DNA from: Brachyspira murdochii
GTDB lineage: Bacteria > Spirochaetota > JAAYUW01
DNA length: 64,000 nt
Assembly: GCA_020722965.1 (NCBI GenBank)
Contig: DYJT01000002.1
Coordinates: 116,242 to 180,241 of the forward strand
Direction of reading: 5' to 3'
Shown: in pieces, positions 8,648-17,720 of the stretch
Layout: each line of letters begins with the position of its first letter
How positions within the stretch are numbered: the first letter of the stretch is position 1
The notes under the pieces: model-generated
Databases searched by the model: none
Seen by the model: only the letters and a program-made list of their open reading frames with translations
Told to the model about the DNA's origin: nothing
Translations under genes and position numbers: made by a program

Positions 8648-9226
8648 ATGGGGGACAAGGATAAACTTGATGATTTAAATTTTGAAGATGAAGAACAGCT
8701 TAAGGAAACTGAGGCTGCTGGCGAAGAAGAAAAAAAAACATCGGAAAAGAAAGGATTTAAAGGTTTATCTTCTGGTATAGTTAAAATTCTACTTTATATA
8801 ATCGGGATTATTATATTAATAGCAATATCTGTAACTATATCTTATCTAGTTGCTTCCAAAACGGCCGAAAAACCTGATAAAATTAGTATAGAACAAACAT
8901 ATAAAAATGTCACGCCTCCATATGATACTTTGAGATTGGCAGATTTTACTATTAATACTGCCGATGTTGATGAACAGCATGTTATAAGAGTTACAATTGC
9001 TCTTGCTTATACTCAAAAAGATGCGGCAGTAAGTGCCGAATTGGCTCAAAGAGAAGCCCAAATAAGGGATATTATAAATAGAATTCTGAGTTCCAAAATG
9101 AAAGATGAGATGGATTCTATAGAAGGTAAAGAGAATTTAAAAAATGAAATAAAAAATGCCATAAATAATGTAATGGTTAATGGGAAAATAAAAGATGTAT
9201 ATTTTATAGACTTTTTTATTTCTTAA
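8648..9226 (+). CDS. fliL: FliL, flagellar basal body/stator-associated protein
   Basis: FliL forms a ring around the stator and supports torque; in Borrelia it affects stator assembly and filament placement. The protein has 192 residues: an acidic cytoplasmic N terminus (about 1-40), one membrane helix (about 47-69) and a periplasmic FliL domain (about 90-192) with LADFTINTADVDEQHVIRVTIAL and a C-terminal VYFIDFFIS strand typical of the family. AAGGAG lies upstream of ATG 8648. fliM follows after 24 bp. Confidence 0.92.
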   Translation: MGDKDKLDDLNFEDEEQLKETEAAGEEEKKTSEKKGFKGLSSGIVKILLYIIGIIILIAISVTISYLVASKTAEKPDKISIEQTYKNVTPPYDTLRLADFTINTADVDEQHVIRVTIALAYTQKDAAVSAELAQREAQIRDIINRILSSKMKDEMDSIEGKENLKNEIKNAINNVMVNGKIKDVYFIDFFIS

Positions 9227-9250
9227 AATAGATTAAAAAATGAGGATTTT

Positions 9251-10276
9251 ATGACAGAAGTACTATCCCAGGATGAGATAGACCAATTACTTTCAGCTAT
9301 AAATGCTGGTGATACAACCTTAGAAGATGTTTCAAAAACAACAACCCAGAAGAAAATCAGAATCTACGATTTTAAACGTCCATCTAAGTTTTCTAAAGAC
9401 CAGCAAAGAGCCATAAGAATGATTTATGATTCTTTTGCCAGGTTATCTCAAACAACTTTATCTGCAATTTTAAGATCCCCTGTTCAGTTTCATGTAGCTT
9501 CTGTCGATGAACTCACATTTGAGGAATTCACAAGATCTATTCCGACTCCAACAACAATGGCTATTATAAATATGGATCCATTAAAAGGATCTGCGATTTT
9601 TGAAATAGATCCTGCTATTACATTCGCAATTATCGATAGAATATTTGGCGGAAAAGGGAAAACGACTCAAAAGATCACAAGAGAATTAACAGATATAGAA
9701 CAAGCTGTAATGGAAAATATAGTTGTTAAATTGCTATCGAATTTAAGGGAATCATGGGCTAATTATGTCGATTTAAGACCAAGACTTGGAACAATCGAAG
9801 TTAATCCTCAATTTGCAACAATTATTGCGCCAAATCAAATGACAACTCTTGTTACTCTGGAAACAAAAATCGGTGAAAACGAAGGGATGAGCAATTTCTG
9901 TATACCAGCATTAACCCTTGATCCAATAATAGGAAAGCTTACTCCAACTTACTGGTTTTCATCATATAGAAAAGGTAAGGGATCTGAATATTTTGTTTAT
10001 CTTAAAAAAAGAATTGAAGATATACCACTTACAATTAAAGCCGAATTAGGTTCTACAAATATTAGATTTGGAGACATAATAGATTTAAAAGTTAATGATA
10101 TTATAGCTTTTCAAAGTGTTAAAGTGACCGATGATATAAATATAAAAGTTGGAAATCATATAAAATTTTTAGGTAGACCCGGTATATTTGATTCAAAGCT
10201 ATCTGTTCAGATTACCAAAGTCCTGGAATCACCAACTTTTGAAGATATATTTGCCGAGGAGGAAGATAATGGGTGA
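9251..10276 (+). CDS. fliM: FliM, flagellar switch protein
   Basis: FliM is the C-ring switch component that binds phosphorylated CheY. The N-terminal CheY-binding peptide VLSQDEIDQLLSAI (about 4-17) is intact. The middle domain contains IFGGKG at about 134-139. The C-terminal SpoA (FliN-like) domain is at about 255-330. The length of 341 residues is standard. The stop overlaps the fliY start by 8 bp, so the two are probably translationally coupled. Confidence 0.97.
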   Translation: MTEVLSQDEIDQLLSAINAGDTTLEDVSKTTTQKKIRIYDFKRPSKFSKDQQRAIRMIYDSFARLSQTTLSAILRSPVQFHVASVDELTFEEFTRSIPTPTTMAIINMDPLKGSAIFEIDPAITFAIIDRIFGGKGKTTQKITRELTDIEQAVMENIVVKLLSNLRESWANYVDLRPRLGTIEVNPQFATIIAPNQMTTLVTLETKIGENEGMSNFCIPALTLDPIIGKLTPTYWFSSYRKGKGSEYFVYLKKRIEDIPLTIKAELGSTNIRFGDIIDLKVNDIIAFQSVKVTDDINIKVGNHIKFLGRPGIFDSKLSVQITKVLESPTFEDIFAEEEDNG

Positions 10277-11324
10277 TGGTGCTCTTTCTCAGAGTGAAAT
10301 AGATGCTCTTTTACAAGGTACGGATAATTATGTAGACATGTCTATGGGAACAGAGTCTTCTGCATTAAATGATAATGATATTTCTGCATTAAAAGAAATT
10401 TTGTCTTCACTAATCGATATTCAAAGTTCTACTCTTAAAATTTCAACAAATGCTGATGTCTTAATCTCTAATCCCAAAATAGATATTATTGCGAAAGAAG
10501 GATTGGCTACACTCTTACCTTTTCCGGTTTTACAGGTTAGTTTACCCTTTGAAGATGAACTTCCTGGATTTAATTCATATATATATAAGACTCAAGATGC
10601 ACTTACTATTGGTTCAAAGATGATGGGGCAGGAAACCAAAGAGCTTACCGAGATGATTTCATCAGCTGTTTCTGAAGCAACATCTCAAATAATCGGTTCA
10701 TCGATAACATATTTTTCAAATACATTTAAGATTCATATTAATACTGGTTCTCCACAACATATTCAGGCTAATAGTTTTTCAGATTTATACTTACCTCCCG
10801 ATGATACATTTGTTTTTATAACATATAATTTTAAAATTGATAAAACTGTAACAACATTATATCATATAATTTCACTATCAATTGCACAGGTTTTATCTAG
10901 CTTAAAAACAGGTACAAAACCATATACGAAGTCTACTGAAAGAGCAGAAAGAGTAGAAACGAAAAGCTACGAAACATCTCAACCAGAAAGTCGACAAAAA
11001 GCCTCAAGATCTTTTCAACCTGCTGCATTCTCAAAACTAGAACCTGTTCTATCTGATGAAGAAAATAAAAATATTTCCTTGCTGTTAGATGTCGATATGG
11101 AAGTAACCGTTGAACTTGGTAAAACACAAAAAACAATTAAAGAGATTCTTTCAATGGGAGAAGGGACGATAATTACTCTTAATAGATTAGCAGGTGAAAC
11201 ATTGGATGTTTTAGTAAATGGAAAACCAATAGCAAAAGGTGAAGCTATAGTAATTGAGGAATATTTTGGTGTAAGAATTACCGAAATTTTAAGTAAAGAA
11301 GCCAGAATATCATCTCTTAAATGA
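10269..11324 (+). CDS. fliY: FliY/FliN, flagellar switch protein with CheC-like domain
   Basis: FliY is the C-ring component that in spirochaetes and Bacillus joins a FliN-type SpoA domain to a CheC-like domain. The start at ATG 10269 (GAGGAGG upstream) gives 351 residues beginning with ALSQSEIDALLQG, a FliM-like N-terminal motif. The CheC-like region spans about 60-200, and the SpoA domain is C-terminal (about 265-350). The phosphatase signature (D/S-x3-E-x2-N) appears only as a form with Ser in place of Asn (SAVSEATS), so CheY-P phosphatase activity is doubtful. A longer frame from 10188 runs through fliM and is rejected as the start. The stop overlaps fliO (ATGA). Confidence 0.92.
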   Translation: MGDGALSQSEIDALLQGTDNYVDMSMGTESSALNDNDISALKEILSSLIDIQSSTLKISTNADVLISNPKIDIIAKEGLATLLPFPVLQVSLPFEDELPGFNSYIYKTQDALTIGSKMMGQETKELTEMISSAVSEATSQIIGSSITYFSNTFKIHINTGSPQHIQANSFSDLYLPPDDTFVFITYNFKIDKTVTTLYHIISLSIAQVLSSLKTGTKPYTKSTERAERVETKSYETSQPESRQKASRSFQPAAFSKLEPVLSDEENKNISLLLDVDMEVTVELGKTQKTIKEILSMGEGTIITLNRLAGETLDVLVNGKPIAKGEAIVIEEYFGVRITEILSKEARISSLK

Positions 11325-11929
11325 TAAATTATATGACTAAAATAAAAATTAATTTAAAATCTATAAAATTTATAATATTTTTTTTTATCCTTGTTGTTTT
11401 AATCATTAATACTAATATAGATGCTCAACAAGATAATAGCGAAGAAAAAGATAATCTTAAAGTGATAAATGAAAATTTAACTACGCAGCCTCAGGATAAC
11501 AGGGAAAAAAATTCTAATTCTTTAACTTCTTTTTTTATTAGAACAGTTATTGTTTTGCTTATTTTAATTGTAATTTATCTATTTATAAAATTTCGATTTA
11601 GTAGATCGAGCCAAAGCGAAAACACGGATAAGCATTTTTCTATTTTGTTAAAGCAACAAATCAATAGAAATACCTCTTTGGCTGTCCTGGAATTTTTTGG
11701 TTCTTATTATATAATATCGATAGGTAATGATATTTCAATTTTAGAAAAAATTGAGAATCAAGAAACTATAGATGCCATAAAGATTCAGGCTGGCAAAGAA
11801 ATGCCAAAAAAAACATTTTTTGAATATCTTGGCCTTTCACAAAATAGATTAGAAAAAGTTGTTGTAATGAATAAGTTTAACGAATTAAAGGAAAAGCTAA
11901 ACAATATAAAAAAAGGCGACCCTAAATGA
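11321..11929 (+). CDS. fliO: FliO/FliZ-like flagellar export assembly protein
   Basis: FliO helps assemble the FliP export gate. The protein has 202 residues: a hydrophobic N-terminal segment (about 15-35, signal-like, ending near NIDAQ), a polar linker, a second membrane helix (about 67-87) and a basic cytoplasmic domain, the expected FliO layout. Position after fliY supports the call. The start at ATG 11321 overlaps the fliY stop; ATG 11333 is an alternative. Its own stop overlaps the next gene by ATGA. The usual fliP, fliQ, fliR, flhB, flhA do not follow. Confidence 0.8.
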   Translation: MINYMTKIKINLKSIKFIIFFFILVVLIINTNIDAQQDNSEEKDNLKVINENLTTQPQDNREKNSNSLTSFFIRTVIVLLILIVIYLFIKFRFSRSSQSENTDKHFSILLKQQINRNTSLAVLEFFGSYYIISIGNDISILEKIENQETIDAIKIQAGKEMPKKTFFEYLGLSQNRLEKVVVMNKFNELKEKLNNIKKGDPK

Positions 11930-13167
11930 GTGATAATGTAAAATTCCAAATTACAAGATATAATCCTAATGCAGTATTAATGATCAGTGGAGATATTAAC
12001 AACAAAGCATTTTTTATAATTCAGGAAGGTTCTGTAAAACTTACAAGCCCACTTTCAAAGATAATAGATGATGTAGATATAGATTTAACAAAGGGAGATT
12101 TTTTTGGTGTCGAATCCTGCATGGGAAATTTACCAAGAATTGAAGGAGCTATATCAACTTCACCTACTACTATAATTTCTATTCAAAGAGAACAATTCCC
12201 CGAATTGATAAAAAGATCACCAACAATACCGATAAAAATAATCAAATCATTCTCAGAAAAACTTAGAAAATATGATCATTTTTTTGTTTCTCTATCATTG
12301 AAAGTCAATAATCAATCTTCATCAAATGAAGAAGACATTCTTTATTCTAACGCCAAATATTATGAGCAGCGTTCTAAATTCATTTTTGCATATAAAATTT
12401 ATTTAACATATATCAAATTATTCCCAAATGGCAAATATATTAACGATATTAAGCAAAAGGCTGTTAATTTAAAGCCCTATTGTGTTGACGCTCAACTAGA
12501 AATCAAATCTTCTGGTTTAAATGCAAATGTGCCTAAAGATTTTTTGCTTTTTGCCGAAGGCGAACCTGGGGATAGGTTGTTTATTATCCAAAAAGGTAAA
12601 GTCAATATTACCAAGATTATGAATGATAAAGAGATTCTTATTGCTGTCTTAAAAGAAGGAGATATCTTCGGTGAGATGGCATTACTAGAGAATAAACCGA
12701 GAACGGCAAATGCAATAACATCAGAAGATTGCTCTTTTTTGATAGTAGAAAGAAAAAATTTCGATGCGATGGTTGTGACTCAACCAAGTTTGACTACAAA
12801 ATTAATTACATTACTCTCAGAAAGAACCTGGGTAGCATATCGGCAACTAGAAAATTCATTGTTAAGTGAACCTATCGCTAAGATGTGGGATACACTTCTT
12901 ATTCAGCTGCAGAAAAATAGAATTATTCCACAGGAAAATGCGTCATTTATATTTCCGTTTTCATTTACTGGTCTTGTGAAGATGGTTGGTCTTGCTGAAC
13001 ATGAAGCCCCAAGATACAAATCGGAATTTTTACAAACCAAAAAATTTGAAGAACACGAAGATAAAATTGTATGCAAAAGCACAATGTTTATTCAAAATCA
13101 AGTCGAATTCTATCAGAAGATGCTATTAAGAAAGGAAAAAATACAAAAACAAAAAGGTGAAAATTAA
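11926..13167 (+). CDS. protein with two cyclic-nucleotide-binding domains
   Basis: This is probably a cytoplasmic sensor or scaffold that binds a cyclic nucleotide. It has 413 residues with two cNMP-binding (CAP-like) domains, at about 8-120 and 195-315. The second has a near-canonical phosphate-binding cassette, FGEMALLENKPRTANA (about 248-263), with the Gly-Glu and Arg needed to hold a cyclic nucleotide. The first (FFGVESCMGNLPRIEGA, about 59-75) is degenerate. The stretch between them (about 136-182) looks like one TPR-type helix pair. No helix-turn-helix was recognised at the C terminus. The start overlaps the fliO stop (ATGA), tying expression to the flagellar operon. Confidence 0.85.
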   Translation: MSDNVKFQITRYNPNAVLMISGDINNKAFFIIQEGSVKLTSPLSKIIDDVDIDLTKGDFFGVESCMGNLPRIEGAISTSPTTIISIQREQFPELIKRSPTIPIKIIKSFSEKLRKYDHFFVSLSLKVNNQSSSNEEDILYSNAKYYEQRSKFIFAYKIYLTYIKLFPNGKYINDIKQKAVNLKPYCVDAQLEIKSSGLNANVPKDFLLFAEGEPGDRLFIIQKGKVNITKIMNDKEILIAVLKEGDIFGEMALLENKPRTANAITSEDCSFLIVERKNFDAMVVTQPSLTTKLITLLSERTWVAYRQLENSLLSEPIAKMWDTLLIQLQKNRIIPQENASFIFPFSFTGLVKMVGLAEHEAPRYKSEFLQTKKFEEHEDKIVCKSTMFIQNQVEFYQKMLLRKEKIQKQKGEN

Positions 13168-13187
13168 TAAGGGGAGGGTAATTTACT

Positions 13188-15695
13188 TTGTCTTTAATAT
13201 TAGATCCAAGAAAGGTTCAAAAAGATTTGGCTATACCGAAAGGAGCTACATTTTATTCTTATGAAGATGATTTCAATAAAATTAATTTGCTAGATTCGGG
13301 AAATATTCAATTTTTTATTCAGTTAGATAATCCAAAAATTGAAAGATCAATTCTTACAATTCAAAATAAAAGAATTATTTTACCATATTTATTACTTTTA
13401 GACAATAAAATACCCATTAAACTTTTGACTCTTAACGATTCAGTTATTCATTCCTACCCATTCATGCAAAACCCTTTATCGTTTTTTACTCAAAATATCC
13501 CAACAGCAAAATCCATAATGATTTCAATTCTTACAGATTTTAATGAAATATTAAATCAATACAAATCTTTCTTTTCATTCTACTCGGAGGTAAATAAATT
13601 TTTTGATAATCTTATATTATTTTTAACCTTAAGTAAATTAGATACAAATCTAGTAATTTATTCAGATGATTCCTTTAATTTATTTAAAATTTCTAAGGAA
13701 TATGAAACCCTTTTCAAAAATTATGATGGATTTTTCCCTGGATTGGATAATTTTACATTTTTTGAAACAGATAATTCTAGATTTATCAATAAAAACTATC
13801 AATTTCATATTGATAAAGAGATTGTTGACCAAGACCAGGTAAATTTAGCTTTTAGTTTTAAAAAAATCTCATCAGAAATTCAAGATAATCTCTTTAATAA
13901 AAATACAGATTTTGTCTATTTGATTGCAAAATCGATTAGTAAACAACTTAATAATTTAATTCTTCTTTTCAAAAATAAAATTATTGAAATCGATAATAAA
14001 TTAGACAGGATTTTTTCTAACTCAAATAACCTTGTATATATAACACTTAAATCTATAAATGACAAATATGGAAAAGAAAAGACAAGCGTATATTATAATT
14101 ATTTTTATAAATATTTTGAATCTTTTAGTGATAGATATAAATCAATTTTTCAATTAATATCGCTTCCTTTTAACTTAAACATTAAAAATGATCTTCTGTT
14201 TTTGACCGAGAAAAAAGTTAAACAACCAGAAATTACCAAAAATTTAGAAAATACAGGTTCTGTTGATTCAATTATTTCTGATTTAATTAATGACAGTTCA
14301 AGTGAAAGTTTTTCTCTTGATTCAATAATAATTAAAGACCAAAAAACATCAGTTCCCTCTTACCAATCGAAGATTTTTAATGAATTATGTTCTTTCGGGA
14401 AAATTTCATCTGACGATTCAACACTTTTAAGTAAAGCTTTAGATGCTTTTCTTAAATTAACTGATAAGACAGCTGACAATAATAATGTAAGAAAAATACA
14501 TAAAGCCATAAGAACAGTATATTTTAAATTTTATACTCAAATTTTTTTACAATATCTTGAGTCAAAAAATCTTCCAAAAGTTGTAGAAAAATTTTTAAAG
14601 TTTGGGGTTATAGATGAAAGGTTAATAACCCCAAATGATATGAATTTCATAATGGAATTTAAAGATCAATCCAAGGTTAATTATGAAATATATAATCCAA
14701 TTGATTGGTTTACAACTATTTATGATGAAAAGATTGAACCTTCCATAGACGAGCTCGGACAAAGCTTTACAGATATGCTAAGAGAAGAGGAGAAAAGATA
14801 TAAGAAGAGCGAAGAAAGTGATTTACCAATTAATTTAAGAAAATTAAAATTTGAAATTGAATCATTTTACCAAATAGCCTATAGAATATTGACATCCTCA
14901 CCTTTAACGGCCTTGCCAATCTTTTTTTCTGAAAATATTAGAGGGAATATAAATGAGATGATCCTTACAAAGGAAAAAATAGCAAATGAATTTGATTGGA
15001 TTAAAGATATAGATTATAGTCTATTTTTTAGAGAGGCAATTTATAGGCAAGAAGAGATTTATGATATATATAAAAAAGAGATATTACCATACATAATTAT
15101 TCTTCCTGGTATTGGCGATAGAGTAATAATGTGGCAAGATTGTGGTACAAATAAATACATGCCCGCAAGGTTTGTCTTTCCTTCTGTTTTTACTGGTTCG
15201 GATTTAAGAAAATCGATTGCCCAGGCATGCGCTACTTTTAGATGGGAAAGCAACAAGACAATGAAAGGTCCAGGTTGGGCGGACGCTACTTCTGGCGGAT
15301 TGACAGGTCTATATCTTGATTATTTGCAATTTTACCAAAAAAGCAACGATCTTTCTATTGAAGCTAAGCAACAATTAAAAGAATCCTTAAGCAAATACAG
15401 GACTGATAGAGAGAAATTTGCAAATGATTATATTCAATGGATATTTTTTGAATCACAGGGTATTTTAAAATTAAATGTTTTACTAAGAAGAATCTTTATT
15501 TTTGAAATACCATTTAAAAAAGATATATTATTAAAATTACAAAGACTTCCTGCATATGAAAAACTTGTGACAACCTTTATAAATAAAAGGAAGATAGAAT
15601 TAAGATCAAATATTTCTAGATATAAGAAATTTGAAGACGATGAAAGTAATCTTCCAGATGAGATTCAAGAGTATATGAATATGTTAAAAACTTAA
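13188..15695 (+). CDS. large conserved-looking protein of unknown function
   Basis: I do not recognise this family. The protein is 835 residues, soluble, with no signal peptide or membrane helix. The first 80 residues (KGATFYSYEDD... LLDSGNIQFF) loosely resemble the beta-roll of a cNMP-binding domain without a binding cassette. The middle is Asn/Lys/Ile-rich and variable. The most distinctive, probably conserved part is about 640-720, with LPGIGDRVIMWQDCG, PARFVFPSVFTGSDL, ACATFRWESNKTMKGPGW and ADATSGGLTGLYLDYL. The start is TTG 13188, 9 bp after GGGGAGGG; no better start exists. It lies 20 bp after the dual cNMP protein and ahead of fliD, so a motility-linked or cNMP-linked role is plausible but unproven. 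Confidence 0.8.
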   Translation: MSLILDPRKVQKDLAIPKGATFYSYEDDFNKINLLDSGNIQFFIQLDNPKIERSILTIQNKRIILPYLLLLDNKIPIKLLTLNDSVIHSYPFMQNPLSFFTQNIPTAKSIMISILTDFNEILNQYKSFFSFYSEVNKFFDNLILFLTLSKLDTNLVIYSDDSFNLFKISKEYETLFKNYDGFFPGLDNFTFFETDNSRFINKNYQFHIDKEIVDQDQVNLAFSFKKISSEIQDNLFNKNTDFVYLIAKSISKQLNNLILLFKNKIIEIDNKLDRIFSNSNNLVYITLKSINDKYGKEKTSVYYNYFYKYFESFSDRYKSIFQLISLPFNLNIKNDLLFLTEKKVKQPEITKNLENTGSVDSIISDLINDSSSESFSLDSIIIKDQKTSVPSYQSKIFNELCSFGKISSDDSTLLSKALDAFLKLTDKTADNNNVRKIHKAIRTVYFKFYTQIFLQYLESKNLPKVVEKFLKFGVIDERLITPNDMNFIMEFKDQSKVNYEIYNPIDWFTTIYDEKIEPSIDELGQSFTDMLREEEKRYKKSEESDLPINLRKLKFEIESFYQIAYRILTSSPLTALPIFFSENIRGNINEMILTKEKIANEFDWIKDIDYSLFFREAIYRQEEIYDIYKKEILPYIIILPGIGDRVIMWQDCGTNKYMPARFVFPSVFTGSDLRKSIAQACATFRWESNKTMKGPGWADATSGGLTGLYLDYLQFYQKSNDLSIEAKQQLKESLSKYRTDREKFANDYIQWIFFESQGILKLNVLLRRIFIFEIPFKKDILLKLQRLPAYEKLVTTFINKRKIELRSNISRYKKFEDDESNLPDEIQEYMNMLKT

Positions 15696-15768
15696 TTCTT
15701 TTAATATTTTTTATTATTTTCCTTTTCATTATTTTTCCGATACTTTAATAAATAATTCAATTTAAATG

Positions 15769-15799
15769 TTGAAATTTATGAAATTGGTTATATTATAAT
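15769..15799 (+). promoter_or_regulatory. candidate promoter for fliD
   Basis: TTGAAA (15769-15774) and TATAAT (15794-15799) are separated by 19 bp within the 141-bp gap before fliD. The -10 box is perfect; the spacing is slightly long. AAGGAGGG at about 15821-15828 is the fliD ribosome site. Confidence 0.4.
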
Positions 15800-15836
15800 A
15801 AATAGGATTGTCTTTAAGTCAAGGAGGGCTTAAAAG

Positions 15837-17720
15837 ATGGGTAAATTAACAATAAACAATCTTACAAATACTGGTATAGATGTTCAAGGTTTAATTGAAC
15901 AACTTATAAAGATAAAATCTCAACCAATAGAAAAATTAAACAGTCAAAATGAACTTTATAATCAGAAAATCACTAAATTAAACGAATTACTTGATCTAAT
16001 GAAAAAGCTTCAAGAATCTTCCAAATCATTACTCGATTATAGATCTCCTTTTGATGAAATGCTGGCAAAATCTTCAAACGAGGAATTTTTTACGGCTATT
16101 GCTACAAGAGGAGCCGATCTAGCTAAGCGAAAGATTGAAATATTGCAAACAGCTAAAAGTTATAGAATTTCGAGCGATCCAATTTCTGTTGATACAAAGA
16201 TAGGGAAGATCAACTTCAGCATTCAAGTAGGTGATACTATAAGAAGAATATCTTTTGAAGGTGGCACTATAATTGATCTTGTTAATGCCATAAAGGAACA
16301 GGCCAAAGATATAATTAATGTAAATTTGACTTATAAAGATAAAAATACGGTATATGTCTCTTTTGAAGCAAAAAAAGAAGGGAAAAACAGTTCTATAGTC
16401 TTTTCACAGGAAATACAACCTCTATTTGAGCAATTAGGCATTTTAGTTAAAGCTCAAAAATCCGAATCTATTTTATTAAAATCAGATCCTTTTTCATTAA
16501 CAAGTGGTCAACAGAATTTAATACAGATTCCAGAAGGAAACAAAGGTGAAAAACTTCTTATAAGTTTTAATGTAAATAAAAAGGATTTTGTTCCTCCATC
16601 TTTAGCTCAAGTACCTGTAAGCGATGAATCCGGAGGAGGTACACCTGTAACAATAGATCCTCAAACAGTTTATCCCGATCCAATTGTTGCAAACCAATTG
16701 CAGGATACTTCCAACATTTCTAATCAACCAATGCAGGTTAAAATAATTGGAAGCGACGGTGAGAAAATAATAGAGATAAATTCATCAACTCAAAATTTCA
16801 CAATTTCGAAAGAGGATTTGGGAATTGGTGAAATTAAATCGGTTGAATTTGTCAATAGTTCCAGCAATACCTATACAGTTTCAGATTTTACCGTTAAAAG
16901 TGTTCAAGAAAAGGAAGGATTTGTAGCTAAAAATTTGATCTCAGAAGGTAGAAATTCTATAATAAAAGTCGATGGAATAATTGTTGAGAAAGAATCAAAT
17001 GTAATAGATGATGTTATTAAAGGTGTCACATTGACACTAAAAAAGGAAACCAAACAGGAAGAGACTTTATCTATTGAACCAAATATTGATTATATGAAGG
17101 AAAAGGTGATTGAATGGGTTGGTCATTATAATAATATGATAGATTTTATAATTAAGGAAAGTAAAATTAATAATGAAGGTGGCGAAAACGGTACTTTTGC
17201 TGGAGATACATCATTCATGATGCTTCATAATACACTGCAAAGGATGATGCAATCAACATATGGAGAAGGACCATATAAGATGCTGGCTCAACTGGGAATT
17301 TCAACCGGAAAACCTGGAAATACTCCATCAGTAAAAGGAGGATATCTGGAAATTGATGAAACTATGTTAGATAAGGCTTTAAGAGATAATCCCCAAAAGG
17401 TTAAAGAACTATTTGGATTTGATAGTGATCATGATAAAATCCCTGACAGTGGTATAGGAGAAAAATTGTTTCAATATTTAAAAGGGATGACTAATTTTTC
17501 AGATGGAACAATTAAAAAAAGAGGTGATTATTTCTCAACTTTAATTATAGGTAATAAGAAAAGAATTGAGACACTGAATAGACAGCTTGAAATTTATAGA
17601 GATAGTCTAATTTACAAATTTGCAACGATGGAAAATTTAATCTCAAAACTTAAAAGTGATGGAAGTTATTTATCTTCATATATTGGGAATATGAATGCGA
17701 ATAATAGTGGTAAACAATAA
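15837..17720 (+). CDS. fliD: FliD, flagellar filament cap protein
   Basis: FliD caps the filament and guides flagellin folding, in the periplasm in spirochaetes. The protein has 627 residues. The N-terminal FliD_N domain (about 1-100) has TNTGIDVQGLIEQLIKIKSQP. The C-terminal FliD_C domain (about 380-620) has VEKESNVIDDVIKGVTLTLKK, GGYLEIDETMLDKALRDNPQKVKELFG and a final coiled coil. A DSDHDKIPDSG segment (about 529-539) looks like a short Ca-binding-type loop. It is transcribed with the preceding genes or from its own promoter. Its end overlaps the following lipoprotein gene by 26 bp. Confidence 0.93.
   Translation: MGKLTINNLTNTGIDVQGLIEQLIKIKSQPIEKLNSQNELYNQKITKLNELLDLMKKLQESSKSLLDYRSPFDEMLAKSSNEEFFTAIATRGADLAKRKIEILQTAKSYRISSDPISVDTKIGKINFSIQVGDTIRRISFEGGTIIDLVNAIKEQAKDIINVNLTYKDKNTVYVSFEAKKEGKNSSIVFSQEIQPLFEQLGILVKAQKSESILLKSDPFSLTSGQQNLIQIPEGNKGEKLLISFNVNKKDFVPPSLAQVPVSDESGGGTPVTIDPQTVYPDPIVANQLQDTSNISNQPMQVKIIGSDGEKIIEINSSTQNFTISKEDLGIGEIKSVEFVNSSSNTYTVSDFTVKSVQEKEGFVAKNLISEGRNSIIKVDGIIVEKESNVIDDVIKGVTLTLKKETKQEETLSIEPNIDYMKEKVIEWVGHYNNMIDFIIKESKINNEGGENGTFAGDTSFMMLHNTLQRMMQSTYGEGPYKMLAQLGISTGKPGNTPSVKGGYLEIDETMLDKALRDNPQKVKELFGFDSDHDKIPDSGIGEKLFQYLKGMTNFSDGTIKKRGDYFSTLIIGNKKRIETLNRQLEIYRDSLIYKFATMENLISKLKSDGSYLSSYIGNMNANNSGKQ

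Noticed and set aside
10188-10268. Upstream extension of the fliY frame to an ATG at 10188
   Set aside because: It lies wholly inside fliM, has no ribosome site, and the product from ATG 10269 begins with the expected SQSEIDALLQG motif after a strong GAGGAGG.
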